Assembly (NCBI GenBank): GCA_903884005.1
Contig: CAISDA010000063.1
Span: forward strand, 1 to 64,000
Length of the DNA: 64,000 nt
DNA from: an uncultured Ignavibacteriota bacterium
GTDB lineage: Bacteria; Bacteroidota; Ignavibacteria; UBA10030; UBA8401
Direction of reading: 5' to 3'
Shown: positions 27,244-35,311 of the stretch, in pieces
Numbering within the stretch: the stretch's first letter is position 1
How the letters are laid out: the number at the start of each line of letters is the position of its first letter
The notes under the pieces: model-generated
The model's database searches: none
What the model saw: only the letters and a program-made list of their open reading frames with translations
Told to the model about the DNA's origin: nothing
Made by a program: the position numbers and the translations under genes

Positions 27244-28545
27244 TTAGCTGACCACATCTCCGTAAAGATCGTACTCTACGGCATCCGTTACAGTAACATT
27301 AACAAATTCTCCGGGCGTTAAGTGTCGCCCTTCAGGCGGCGTGATGTAGATCTCGTTGTCGATCTCCGGTGCATCCCACTCCGTCCGTCCAACGACCGCG
27401 CCCTCTTCTTCCCGGACAACTAGTGTGCGCACAACGCTGCCGATCCTCGCCTGATTCGTGTCGAGAGAGATCTCCCGCTGCACGTCCATTAAATACGTCT
27501 TGCGCCGTTCCTTTTCCGTTTCGGGAATCGGATCGCCGAGGCCGAAGGCTCCGGTATCGTCTTCCTGCGAATACGTGAAGATACCGAGACGCTCGAAACG
27601 AACGGCTTTCAGGAACGCAGCGAGTTCTTCCACATCCCGCTCCGTCTCGTTCGGATAGCCGGTGATGAGCGTCGTGCGCAGTCCGATCCCCGGAACAGCG
27701 AGGCGAATCGTTTCTATGAGAGACTCAAGCGTTCGTTTTGTGACGCCGCGCCGCATGGACTTCAGCACGTGGTCCGAACAATGCTGTATCGGCATGTCGA
27801 GATAGCGGCAGATATTCGCATGATCGGCCATCACCGGCAGCACCTCCAGCGGAAATTTCGCTGGATAGGCGTACATCAACCGTATCCACTCCAGCTCACG
27901 CACCGATGAGAGCGAAGTCAATAGCGATGCCAGCGACCGTTCACCATAGATGTCCAATCCGTAATACGTCGTGTCCTGGCCGATCACGATGAGTTCCTTC
28001 ACTCCCTTCGCCGTCAGCCGCATCACTTCAGACATAACCTCGCCCACGGGTCTCGAACGGTGGACTCCCCGCATGATCGGAATGGCACAGAACGAACAGG
28101 GATTGTCGCAACCCTCCGATATTTTCAGATAGGCCGAATACTCGGGCGTCGACAGCGCGCGTTCGCCGAGCAGCTCCCGCTTGAATTCGGCCCCGAGCGC
28201 ATTGAGAATATTCGACAGCTCATTCGATCCGAAAAATTGATCGACCTCGGGAATCTCCTTTGCGAGTTCCGCATGATAGCGTTCCGAGAGGCAGCCCATG
28301 ACGAACACTTTGTCGAGTTTTTTCTTTTTCTTCAGCTCGACGGCTTCAAGGATCGTGTCGATCGATTGTTTCTTCGCATCCCCGATGAACCCGCACGTGT
28401 TGATGACGGCAATATCGGCCGATGCCGGCTCGTTCGTTATTTCAAAATGATTCCCGCGCAATTGGCCTTCAAGCACTTCCGAGTCGACGGTGTTCTTTGC
28501 ACATCCCAATGTCACAATATGGATCTTCTGTTTCTTCGTCTTCAT
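27244..28545 (-). CDS. rimO: Ribosomal protein S12 methylthiotransferase RimO
   Basis: Radical-SAM enzyme that adds a methylthio group to the conserved Asp of ribosomal protein S12. The N-terminal UPF0004 domain carries the three auxiliary-cluster cysteines in LGCAKN, NTCGFIG and MGCLSERY. The radical-SAM motif is SEGCDNPCSFCAIPIMRG (CxxxCxxC). A TRAM domain occupies the last 65 residues. The start MKTKKQKIHIVTLGCAKNTVD puts the first cysteine near residue 15, as usual for RimO. RimO is preferred over MiaB because of length (433) and the LGCAKNxVDSE signature. Confidence 0.93.
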   Translation of the reverse strand: MKTKKQKIHIVTLGCAKNTVDSEVLEGQLRGNHFEITNEPASADIAVINTCGFIGDAKKQSIDTILEAVELKKKKKLDKVFVMGCLSERYHAELAKEIPEVDQFFGSNELSNILNALGAEFKRELLGERALSTPEYSAYLKISEGCDNPCSFCAIPIMRGVHRSRPVGEVMSEVMRLTAKGVKELIVIGQDTTYYGLDIYGERSLASLLTSLSSVRELEWIRLMYAYPAKFPLEVLPVMADHANICRYLDMPIQHCSDHVLKSMRRGVTKRTLESLIETIRLAVPGIGLRTTLITGYPNETERDVEELAAFLKAVRFERLGIFTYSQEDDTGAFGLGDPIPETEKERRKTYLMDVQREISLDTNQARIGSVVRTLVVREEEGAVVGRTEWDAPEIDNEIYITPPEGRHLTPGEFVNVTVTDAVEYDLYGDVVS

Positions 28546-28564
28546 TCCGCCGCCGGTGAGTAAG

Positions 28565-29530
28565 TTACGATAACACTACAAAGTCAATATAAAGATACAA
28601 AATAGGAGCGACAAATATCAAACTGTCGAACCGGTCCAGCACGCCTCCGTGTCCCGGAATGAGCGAGGAGGAATCCTTGATGCCCGCGTCGCGCTTGAGG
28701 GCCGATTCCACAAGGTCGCCGATCTGTCCGAACACGCCGATGATGATGCCGATGACGGCCGCCTGATGCACCGCCATATAGGGCAGCACGAGCCGCTGCA
28801 TGACGAGCATCGTGATCACTGCGCCGAAAAATCCCCATACGGCGCCTTCCCATGTTTTATTCGGACTGATGCGCGCGAAGAGTTTGTGCTTCCCCATCGT
28901 CCTGCCGCCAACATACGCCATCGTATCACACATCCACAGCGATACAAAAATGGAGATGATCGTCCACCCGCCCCATGCGTATGTCGTCGCCCGCACCGCA
29001 TCATCGGACAACGGTGAAAGACCGTTGGTGTGCGCCAAGGCCAGCGACAGAGGAAACTCCATTCCGTAGAGCTCGCGCAGGCCGAGCAGCGTTCCTAAAA
29101 AGACACCCACATAGACGATCCCCATGATCGTCGCTCCCGCATTGGCGATCACCGACCCCTTGTTGCGGAACAGTTCCACCAGGAATACGATCACAAGAGT
29201 GAGGAAAAACAGCGTGACGAATAACTGCAATTTCGTGAGCAGCGATACTCCGCCCCGATCGATGAAATACGGCAGAATAACATATTGCAGATGCTCGTGA
29301 AAAAATGCGAGAAAGATGCAGAGGATGCCTGCGATGCCGATTCCCCGCTGCGGCGACGCCCCCTTGGCTTCGGTCATTGCATAGAACTCGCGCAGGGCGA
29401 GCACGCCAATGCCCGCCGTCAATGCGAAGAACCACCACCCGCCTTTAGATCCTGCTAAAAGCAATGCAGGGATGCCGAAAAAGGCGACTGCAATGCGCAA
29501 TGTAAGATTGGAATAGTGCCGTGTCGTCAT
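28565..29530 (-). CDS. cdsA: Phosphatidate cytidylyltransferase CdsA
   Basis: Membrane enzyme making CDP-diacylglycerol (or CDP-archaeol in organisms with such lipids) from CTP and the phosphatidic acid. The 321-residue protein has eight or more membrane segments and the C-terminal signature GDLVESALKRDAGIKDSSSL followed by PGHGGVLDRFDS, which holds the metal- and CTP-binding residues; FARISPNKTWEGAVWGFFGA precedes it. It overlaps the CPBP protease gene by four bases (ATGA) and lies 19 bases before rimO. An extended N-terminal hydrophobic region makes it longer than typical 270-residue forms. Confidence 0.93.
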   Translation of the reverse strand: MTTRHYSNLTLRIAVAFFGIPALLLAGSKGGWWFFALTAGIGVLALREFYAMTEAKGASPQRGIGIAGILCIFLAFFHEHLQYVILPYFIDRGGVSLLTKLQLFVTLFFLTLVIVFLVELFRNKGSVIANAGATIMGIVYVGVFLGTLLGLRELYGMEFPLSLALAHTNGLSPLSDDAVRATTYAWGGWTIISIFVSLWMCDTMAYVGGRTMGKHKLFARISPNKTWEGAVWGFFGAVITMLVMQRLVLPYMAVHQAAVIGIIIGVFGQIGDLVESALKRDAGIKDSSSLIPGHGGVLDRFDSLIFVAPILYLYIDFVVLS

Positions 29531-30462
29531 GGGAGTTCCGCCTGATGTGTGTCTAGTGAATGGGTGACAGTCCTGTACGCGTTGAACGAGAGCACGAAGA
29601 TCACCCCAGCAACAGCCATGACGCCAAGCACGTATCCCGGCGGCACTGTCACCTCGCCGCCATCGAGCATGAACGTTCCGCTGGGGTGCTGCTGCTGCCA
29701 GAAAAATCCGATCGCCGAGATCCCGTTGTTCACGAAGTGGGCGATGATGGGAATGATGAGCGTCTTCGACCGATATCGCACATAGCTGAAGAGTATTCCG
29801 AGCACCGTCAACGGAACCAGGAGAAACGGATTGAGGTGGTACATCGCGAAAATGACGCCCGTCAGCACGAAGCCCATGCGCGGAGTCGACGCGAGCGAAA
29901 TATTTTCCTGCACCAGGCCGCGGAAAAAAATTTCCTCGCAGATCGCCGGCGTGACCGCCACCACGAGCATCACGAACAACAATTCGGGAACCGACTGCGC
30001 TTCACCGAGCAGCTTCACCGCCTCCTCGATCGCCCGCTTCACGGTTTCCACGATCTCGCGCATGCCCGCCGGAAGCGGCAGTTGATCCTGAAAATACAGA
30101 TATCCTTCAAGCACCTGCTGCAGAGACACGACGCAGAGTATGACGAGGATCAACTCGGCCGCACTCGGCACGCGAAGAGGGATCGCGGCGCGCAGGGTTC
30201 CGTGCTGATGCTTGATCAAAAGCAAAGCGGGAATGAGCAGGAAGATGAATTGCGACACCATCGTCGCCGCCCGAATGCCGAAGACGGTGCTGCGCGTGAT
30301 CTGGGCGCCGAAGAGAAAAAACGTCGCCGCTCCGCCCAGGCCCTGGTAGAGAATAAAAATGAGCACCAGCGCAATGATGACGAAAGGGATCGGCGAATAT
30401 TTCAACTTTCGCTGTTCCGCAGCCGGCGCCGGTTGGCCGGCAGGAAGCGTCTCTTCAGTCAT
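29527..30462 (-). CDS. CPBP-family intramembrane glutamic endopeptidase
   Basis: A 311-residue Rce1/CPBP (formerly Abi) membrane protease with about eight membrane segments. The three catalytic motifs are present: EEIFFRGLVQE, a middle His in FAMYHLNPF and a final His in IAHFVNNG. Bacterial members process peptides or take part in bacteriocin immunity; the substrate here is unknown. It is the first gene of the cdsA-rimO-GWxTD run, overlapping cdsA by four bases. The promoter must lie within or beyond the repeat-bearing gap at 30463-30720. Confidence 0.88.
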   Translation of the reverse strand: MTEETLPAGQPAPAAEQRKLKYSPIPFVIIALVLIFILYQGLGGAATFFLFGAQITRSTVFGIRAATMVSQFIFLLIPALLLIKHQHGTLRAAIPLRVPSAAELILVILCVVSLQQVLEGYLYFQDQLPLPAGMREIVETVKRAIEEAVKLLGEAQSVPELLFVMLVVAVTPAICEEIFFRGLVQENISLASTPRMGFVLTGVIFAMYHLNPFLLVPLTVLGILFSYVRYRSKTLIIPIIAHFVNNGISAIGFFWQQQHPSGTFMLDGGEVTVPPGYVLGVMAVAGVIFVLSFNAYRTVTHSLDTHQAELP

Positions 30463-30492
30463 TCGATCCTATAGGAATATTTCGTTTGTAAC

Positions 30493-30690
30493 TCAGCGTA
30501 ATCTATAATCCCTGTCATTCTGAGGGAGCTCGAGCGACCGGAGAATCTAGCCAACTGCTAACACGATGCACGATTCTTCGCTTGCGCTCAGAATGACAGA
30601 GTACTTATGTCATATGCATGAAGATTCTTGACCTTGGTCAAGACGAGAACCTCAGGATGACAATTATTTTGGTGCACACTGAGTAATTAC
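30493..30690. repeat. About 198-bp MITE/REP-like repeat, copy C (inverted relative to copy B)
   Basis: Begins TCAGCGTAATCTATAATCC and ends GTGCACACTGAGTAATTAC. Read on the minus strand it aligns almost end to end with 23279-23475. Differences cluster in the CATCCTGAGG section and in the loop of the GTCATTCTGAG palindrome. Situated in the gap upstream of the CPBP-cdsA operon and downstream of the DUF3108 gene. Confidence 0.8.
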
Positions 30691-30720
30691 TATCGTTTTA
30701 CATAATCACGATTGACGATG

Positions 30721-31500
30721 TTATTTTGTCTTCGATGTGAGGGGCCCCGAGAGTCCGTAATACTCGCGCAGTTCGGCGGTGATGGAGCCGACAAGAACCT
30801 TCGTGCTCACCTTCACCGGCATCTTGATGTCGTCATCGGTCATCCAGAGCACGATCCGGCCCTCGCTCTTGAACAGTCCGCCTTCCTGCACCATCGGTTC
30901 CACGATGATGCACTTGAACGTCCCCGCATCGACGTCGATGGTTTCGCGTCCTAAATATTTCACCGCCAGCGGATATGTCTTGTCCTTATAAAAATTATTC
31001 AGCATCACCTTCTCACCCGGACGCGATTTTGTATAATCGAGCGTGCGCGCATAATAGAAGGCTGATAAAATGTCATGCACGTAGGAGGGAATCGGGAAAT
31101 TTCCTTCCGTCGTTTTGGCCACATGCGAGCGCTGATCGAAGATGGCGCTGAAGTCGCGCGAGTACCTGCCTTCTCTGATGTGCTGCTCAAAGCGCCACGG
31201 GAATATTCCCGTCACATCAAGGTATGTCTCGTATCGATCCGTCACCGAAAAAAAGAACGAGAAGGTCGGTGTGGATTGGACGGTAAACTGTACCTGCATG
31301 CACTGATTCCCCTCCACCCATTCATAGGCCGGTATCATCATCACCGCTTCGCCTGCAGTGATGAACCCGTAGTTCAGCGAAAAAACCAGGCGTTCGCCGA
31401 TGCCGAAGGCCGTTTGGCTTTTCGATACCTGCGCTTCTGCTGTGAGGCCGGCGAACGCCGCGACAGCGATCATAATACATCGATACAGGGACGTCATCAT
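30721..31500 (-). CDS. DUF3108 secreted protein
   Basis: A 259-residue exported protein with signal LYRCIMIAVAAFAGLTAEA. The mature part matches DUF3108: IGERLVFSLNYGFITAGEA near residue 33, DRYETYLDVTGIFPWRFEQH, SYVHDILSAFYYART, and a lipocalin-like ending with VLWMTDDDIKMPVKVSTK. These beta-barrel periplasmic or outer-membrane proteins are common in the FCB group; function is unknown. Its start overlaps the stop of the GT9 gene by four bases, so it is translated with the glycosyltransferase, suggesting an envelope-glycan link. Confidence 0.8.
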   Translation of the reverse strand: MMTSLYRCIMIAVAAFAGLTAEAQVSKSQTAFGIGERLVFSLNYGFITAGEAVMMIPAYEWVEGNQCMQVQFTVQSTPTFSFFFSVTDRYETYLDVTGIFPWRFEQHIREGRYSRDFSAIFDQRSHVAKTTEGNFPIPSYVHDILSAFYYARTLDYTKSRPGEKVMLNNFYKDKTYPLAVKYLGRETIDVDAGTFKCIIVEPMVQEGGLFKSEGRIVLWMTDDDIKMPVKVSTKVLVGSITAELREYYGLSGPLTSKTK

Positions 31501-32543
31501 TGCACCCCGCCTCCTAGGAGAAGTTCGGAAATTCCCTCTTCAACGGCATCGACGGAAATTTGATTCATGCACACGTCTGACCTGCAGGGTCCTCCCTTGC
31601 ACAGCGGACACGCCGCCCGGTCGGGTTGGAATATTTTTTTCTTCGCCGTCCACGGCCCCCAGCGCACCGGACTGCATTGCACGATCGGCGGATAGAATCC
31701 GACGACCGGCGTGCCTGCAGCAGCCGCAATATGCAGCGGCCCGGTGGAATTCGAGACGAATACGCGAGCTCTTCGCAGCAGCGCCGCCAATTCAGTGAGA
31801 GACAGGAGCCCCGCACACTCGGCGGGCGCCGAGGTCATCCCCAACGCGACGCGGTGAACGAGATCCCGCTCATTCGCGCCTCCGGTGACAACGACAGGCA
31901 TATTCATCCGCGTGCGAATGCGCTCTCCGAGCGCCGCAAAATTTTCAGCGCTCCAGTCTCGCGCCGAGCCGCCGCTGCCGGGATGCAGCACGATGAAGCC
32001 GTCGGTGCTCCCGATCCCGTGCGAGGCGAGGAACGCCGTTACCTTTTCATCGGCAGGGACTGTGGAAGGCAGTTCGAAGTGCGGGACGTGAGCCGACGCA
32101 TCGATGCCCAGGACGGAGAGCAGCGATAGATTGTACTCGAGCTCATGTTTTTTTCCGTCTTTTCGGTGCTCGTAAATTTTGGTCGTGAACAGGAATGAAT
32201 ACCACCGATAGCCCGTACCGATGCGCATCGGGATCCCTGCTGCGAAAGCCAGGAGAGCAAGACGGAACCTGGGGTACGGCAGAATGACCGCATCGAAGCC
32301 CCTCGCCCGGAGCACACGCGCCGCACGAAGAAATGATGCCGCGCCAGTGGGCGCTTCATACAGAAGGATGTCGTCCACACAAGAATGTCCGTCCAGAAGT
32401 TCGCGCGTGTACGACTGCACCATGACCGTGATGGACGCTGCGGGAAATTGTTGTTTGATGAGCGGCAGCATTGGCAGCGACAGCATCACGTCCCCGATCC
32501 GGTCCGTGCGTATGAGCAGTATGTTACGGAGATTCAAGGACAC
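31497..32543 (-). CDS. Family 9 glycosyltransferase (heptosyltransferase-like)
   Basis: A 348-residue GT9 enzyme of the type that adds ADP-heptose or related sugars to lipopolysaccharide core. N-terminal ILLIRTDRIGDVMLSLPMLP holds the family Asp near residue 17. The C-terminal donor site includes IVLHPGSGGSARDWSAENFA and NSTGPLHIAAAAGTPVVGFY. A Cys-rich tail (ACPLCKGGPCRSDVC) near the end is typical of this group in FCB bacteria. Acts at the cytoplasmic face of the inner membrane. Seven bases separate it from the upstream VanX-like gene. Confidence 0.88.
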   Translation of the reverse strand: MSLNLRNILLIRTDRIGDVMLSLPMLPLIKQQFPAASITVMVQSYTRELLDGHSCVDDILLYEAPTGAASFLRAARVLRARGFDAVILPYPRFRLALLAFAAGIPMRIGTGYRWYSFLFTTKIYEHRKDGKKHELEYNLSLLSVLGIDASAHVPHFELPSTVPADEKVTAFLASHGIGSTDGFIVLHPGSGGSARDWSAENFAALGERIRTRMNMPVVVTGGANERDLVHRVALGMTSAPAECAGLLSLTELAALLRRARVFVSNSTGPLHIAAAAGTPVVGFYPPIVQCSPVRWGPWTAKKKIFQPDRAACPLCKGGPCRSDVCMNQISVDAVEEGISELLLGGGVQ

Positions 32544-32550
32544 TCAGGCA

Positions 32551-33165
32551 TTACTCCAGTGGTTCGTCCAGTACGCCGAATTGTTCAGCCGATTGAAAAT
32601 CGAAGTGCCACCATTCGGACCGGATGGGGAGAAAACCGTGCCGCATCATCGCAGCTTTCAGCAATTGCCGATTCCGCAGCTGCACCGGAGGAAGATCCAT
32701 GAATTCCTGGCCGGCTCGTTCCGAAAAGCTGTCGTATCCGGTCGGCATCTCCAGTTCGACGCCGAGCGAATCGACGAGCGTCAGATCCACTGCCGCGCCG
32801 CGGTTGTGGCGCGAACCCTTTTGCGGGTTCGCCACAAAATTTTCGTCGGGCACGATCGCCCACAATTTTCTTTGAATCGACAGCGGACGGTACGCGTCGT
32901 AGATCTTCAGGCACATTCCCTGTGCGCGCACATCGTGCTGCACCGCGCTCAAACTTTCAGCCGCCACTCGGCGAAGTTTTGCGATCGGGGCCGGATAGAG
33001 CACCGTATGCGTGAAATTATTCGCGGTGGCATAGCGGATATCGAGTGTGATCGTCGAATCGACTGCGAGCACATTCACCAGGCCGCCCGATCCCTGATCC
33101 TGCGCGACGGCGCGAAGACCGAGCATGGACAACATACAGCCGAATACGAATGATCGGTGCAGCAT
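32551..33165 (-). CDS. VanX-like D-alanyl-D-alanine dipeptidase (M15)
   Basis: A 204-residue exported zinc dipeptidase with signal RSFVFGCMLSMLGLRAVA. Family marks are LDIRYATANNFTHTVLYP near residue 42, DAYRPLSIQRKLW, SRHNRGAAVDLTL (SxHxxGxAxD zinc motif) and SEWWHFDFQ (ExxWH), giving the His-Asp-His zinc set and catalytic Glu. Secreted VanX-like enzymes in Gram-negative bacteria recycle D-Ala-D-Ala from peptidoglycan and do not imply vancomycin resistance; no VanH/VanA-type genes are nearby. Confidence 0.9.
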   Translation of the reverse strand: MLHRSFVFGCMLSMLGLRAVAQDQGSGGLVNVLAVDSTITLDIRYATANNFTHTVLYPAPIAKLRRVAAESLSAVQHDVRAQGMCLKIYDAYRPLSIQRKLWAIVPDENFVANPQKGSRHNRGAAVDLTLVDSLGVELEMPTGYDSFSERAGQEFMDLPPVQLRNRQLLKAAMMRHGFLPIRSEWWHFDFQSAEQFGVLDEPLE

Positions 33166-33228
33166 GCGACATCCTTCCTATGCAAATGAGAGCAACTCCC
33201 TCGTCACTCACGCGCCTCCGGCGCCCTG

Positions 33229-33248
33229 AGGGAGATAACATCTCGCCC
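33229..33248. repeat. GGCGAGAT hairpin repeat, copy 3 (degenerate arm)
   Basis: GAGGGAGAT, a short spacer, and ATCTCGCCC ending at 33248, followed by TACATCGCGCC. The 5' arm has one or two mismatches relative to copies 1 and 2. Located between the reductase and the dipeptidase genes. Confidence 0.5.
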
Positions 33249-33280
33249 TACATCGCGCCAATGCAACGACTGCGAAGTAC

Positions 33281-34450
33281 TTACGAGACGAATACTTTTG
33301 CCACGTCCAGCAGCATCGACGGCTGGTTCCACAAAGCGGCGCGAAAGATGCCGCCGAGCGTGCGCTTCGATTCGGGCAGTGTCAGCGCCGAATCGCAGAT
33401 GTTGTTCAATGTCTCATCCGAAAATCCTGAGACGGCTTCTTTGATATTGTAGAACACATCATGCCGCCACCCTAGCCGCTTGTTCCAGCGTTTCTCATAT
33501 TCGGAGAGATGCGCACGACTGTGCTCGCGGACCGATTCGGCCGCCACTTCACCCGCCAGCATGCCGCCGATCATGCCCGAGATGATCCCGCCTCCCGAAA
33601 CCGGATTGACCTGATGCCCCGCGTCGCCGACAAGCATGACATTGTTTTTAACGAGTGTGCTGCATGTTCGTGCGCACGGCACGCCGCCGGCGATGTGCGT
33701 CAGCACGGCTGCATGCGGAAATTTAACGCGGACAAATTCTTCAAGATACCGGATCGCCGATTTTTTCTTCGCTTCTTCTACACTCAGGCCGAGGCCCACA
33801 TTGGCGGTGTTCTTCCCTTTCGGAAACACCCACAAATATCCGCCGGGAGAAACAGCGTCGCCGAAATAAAAATCGAGCACATCCTGTTCCACGTCGATGC
33901 CCGCGATCGTCATCTGCGCGCAGCTTTCCATGTCCCGTATGTGCGTGGTCGTGTCGATGCCGGCCCACTTGCCCACGCGCGATTCCACGCCGTCGGCCGC
34001 GATCACAATGCCGGCCCGTATGTCCACGTTCACGTCCTTGATCAACGCACGCACGCCGCATGCTGCTCCGCTTTCGTCGCGAAGCAGATCGTGCACGTAT
34101 GCCTTGGTGATGATTTCAGCACCGGCGCTTGCGGCAAGCTTTGCGAGTTCGTAATCGAACAGCCTCCGCTCCAGCACATATCCCGCGCCGTCGAGCCGCG
34201 GGATCACACTCTTGCCGTTCGGTGCGACCAGACGGAATTTTGTGACCGTCGCTGCGATCCACTTCGGATCCGGCTCAATGAACTGGACGACGCCTTCGTG
34301 ACTGACGGCTTCTCCGCAGCGAACCGGATATCCAACATCCCTGTCTTTTTCAAGGATGAGCACCGAAGCACCGCCCGAGGCGGCGTAGCGCGCCGCTGTC
34401 GTACCGGCCGGCCCCGCGCCGACGACGATCACATCATACTGTGCTCTCAT
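33281..34450 (-). CDS. Geranylgeranyl reductase-family flavoprotein
   Basis: A 389-residue FAD-dependent oxidoreductase of the GGR family. FAD-binding YDVIVVGAGPAGTTAARYAA opens the protein. The family hallmark YPVRCGEAVS appears near residue 42, and GDAGHQVNPVSGGGIISGM near 280 is the second FAD motif. The reaction is stepwise saturation of isoprenoid chains on lipids, quinones or chlorophyll precursors. It overlaps a 2[4Fe-4S] ferredoxin gene by four bases, so that ferredoxin is a plausible electron donor. With the DGGGP-synthase-like UbiA at 23491 it could act on ether lipids; that is inference. Confidence 0.88.
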   Translation of the reverse strand: MRAQYDVIVVGAGPAGTTAARYAASGGASVLILEKDRDVGYPVRCGEAVSHEGVVQFIEPDPKWIAATVTKFRLVAPNGKSVIPRLDGAGYVLERRLFDYELAKLAASAGAEIITKAYVHDLLRDESGAACGVRALIKDVNVDIRAGIVIAADGVESRVGKWAGIDTTTHIRDMESCAQMTIAGIDVEQDVLDFYFGDAVSPGGYLWVFPKGKNTANVGLGLSVEEAKKKSAIRYLEEFVRVKFPHAAVLTHIAGGVPCARTCSTLVKNNVMLVGDAGHQVNPVSGGGIISGMIGGMLAGEVAAESVREHSRAHLSEYEKRWNKRLGWRHDVFYNIKEAVSGFSDETLNNICDSALTLPESKRTLGGIFRAALWNQPSMLLDVAKVFVS

Positions 34451-34674
34451 AGGACGATCTCCTTCGGCAGATCACTGATACCGTCTCGGTGGAATTCAAT
34501 CACTTCCCAGGGACAAGCCCAGACGCATTTTTTGCAGTTGGTGCAGCGGTCTTCGAGAATCGAAATCTTGGATTCCATCAATTCGATCGCATCTTCAGGA
34601 CACACGCCCACGCAGCATCCGCAATAATCGCATTTACCGGGACGGAGATATATCATCAAAAACGGCTTCGCCAT
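34447..34674 (-). CDS. 2[4Fe-4S] ferredoxin
   Basis: A 75-residue bacterial-type ferredoxin with two cluster motifs, CDYCGCCVGVCP and CTNCKKCVWACP, about 28 residues apart. Cytoplasmic electron carrier. The stop/start overlap with the geranylgeranyl reductase gene (four bases) implies a dedicated redox partner. Seven bases separate it from the FKBP gene upstream. Residues 1-14 form a short N-terminal extension (PFLMIYLRPGK) typical of ferredoxins paired with GGR. Confidence 0.92.
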   Translation of the reverse strand: MAKPFLMIYLRPGKCDYCGCCVGVCPEDAIELMESKISILEDRCTNCKKCVWACPWEVIEFHRDGISDLPKEIVL

Positions 34675-34681
34675 AATTTTC

Positions 34682-35092
34682 TTATTTGATGATCGCCAGC
34701 AATTCTATGTCGAATATCAACGTCGCATTGGGGGGAATGACGCCGCCCGCGCCGCGTGCTCCGTATCCGAGTTCCGAAGGGATTGTGAATTTCGATTTGC
34801 CCCCGACCTTCAGTGTCGCAAGAGCGTCTTCCCATCCCTGTATCACCTGGCCTCTGCCATAGCGATACGAGAACGGCTCGTTCCTGTCTGTCGAACTGTC
34901 GAATTTCGTACCGTCTTCAAGCCAGCCCGTGTAATGCACTGAAACTGAATCGCCTTGTTTCGGCGATGCTCCGGTTCCTTCTTTGATCACTTCCCACGTC
35001 ACACCGTTTGCCGTCATCTGAACCTTCTTTCTGCACCCCGTTGCACACAGTGCAAGCATGAGCGCCAGTATAATGATAGATTGTGTTTTCAC
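34682..35092 (-). CDS. FKBP-type peptidyl-prolyl isomerase lipoprotein
   Basis: A 136-residue periplasm-facing lipoprotein with signal MKTQSIIILALMLALCATGC (lipobox Cys20). The FKBP domain shows GDSVSVHYTGWLEDGTKFDS, FSYRYGRGQVIQGWEDAL, IPSELGYGARGAGG and IPPNATLIFDIELL, retaining most of the proline-isomerase pocket (Tyr, Phe, Asp, Ile-Trp). It is the first gene of the FKBP-ferredoxin-reductase run; the stretch 35093-35232 upstream probably contains the promoter. Confidence 0.92.
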   Translation of the reverse strand: MKTQSIIILALMLALCATGCRKKVQMTANGVTWEVIKEGTGASPKQGDSVSVHYTGWLEDGTKFDSSTDRNEPFSYRYGRGQVIQGWEDALATLKVGGKSKFTIPSELGYGARGAGGVIPPNATLIFDIELLAIIK

Positions 35093-35232
35093 AATGAGAT
35101 TTCCCGCTCATAGTTCATTCTAAATAATAATGAAAAGTTCCGCGTATTCCTAAATTTTTCTCGGAGGAAAATTCGCCCGGTCAGTGTGTCATCCTCCACG
35201 GCATCACTGCGGTACATCCGCCTGCACCGGAC

Positions 35233-35283
35233 AAAAAAAAATCCCACGTTCATGCCCGATCATATGGACCGGGCACGAACATG
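35233..35283 (-). terminator. Rho-independent terminator after the HU gene
   Basis: On the minus strand CATGTTCGTGCCCG (35283-35270), an 11-base loop and CGGGCATGAACGTG (35258-35245) form a 14-bp stem with two G-T pairs, followed by GGA and nine T residues. Ends the HU-family gene transcript. Confidence 0.9.
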
Positions 35284-35311
35284 AGATAAACAATCGGCTG
35301 CATTGACTCGG

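Noticed and set aside
29560-30474. A 304-codon plus-strand frame opposite the CPBP protease
   Set aside because: Extremely His/Arg/Glu-rich mirror of membrane-protein codons; the minus strand encodes a clear protease.
32551-33165. Vancomycin-resistance gene vanX
   Set aside because: No VanH, VanA or regulator genes nearby, and secreted VanX-like dipeptidases are common in Gram-negative bacteria for cell-wall recycling.
33509-34627. A 372-codon plus-strand frame opposite the reductase and ferredoxin
   Set aside because: Antisense shadow; both minus-strand genes have intact motifs.
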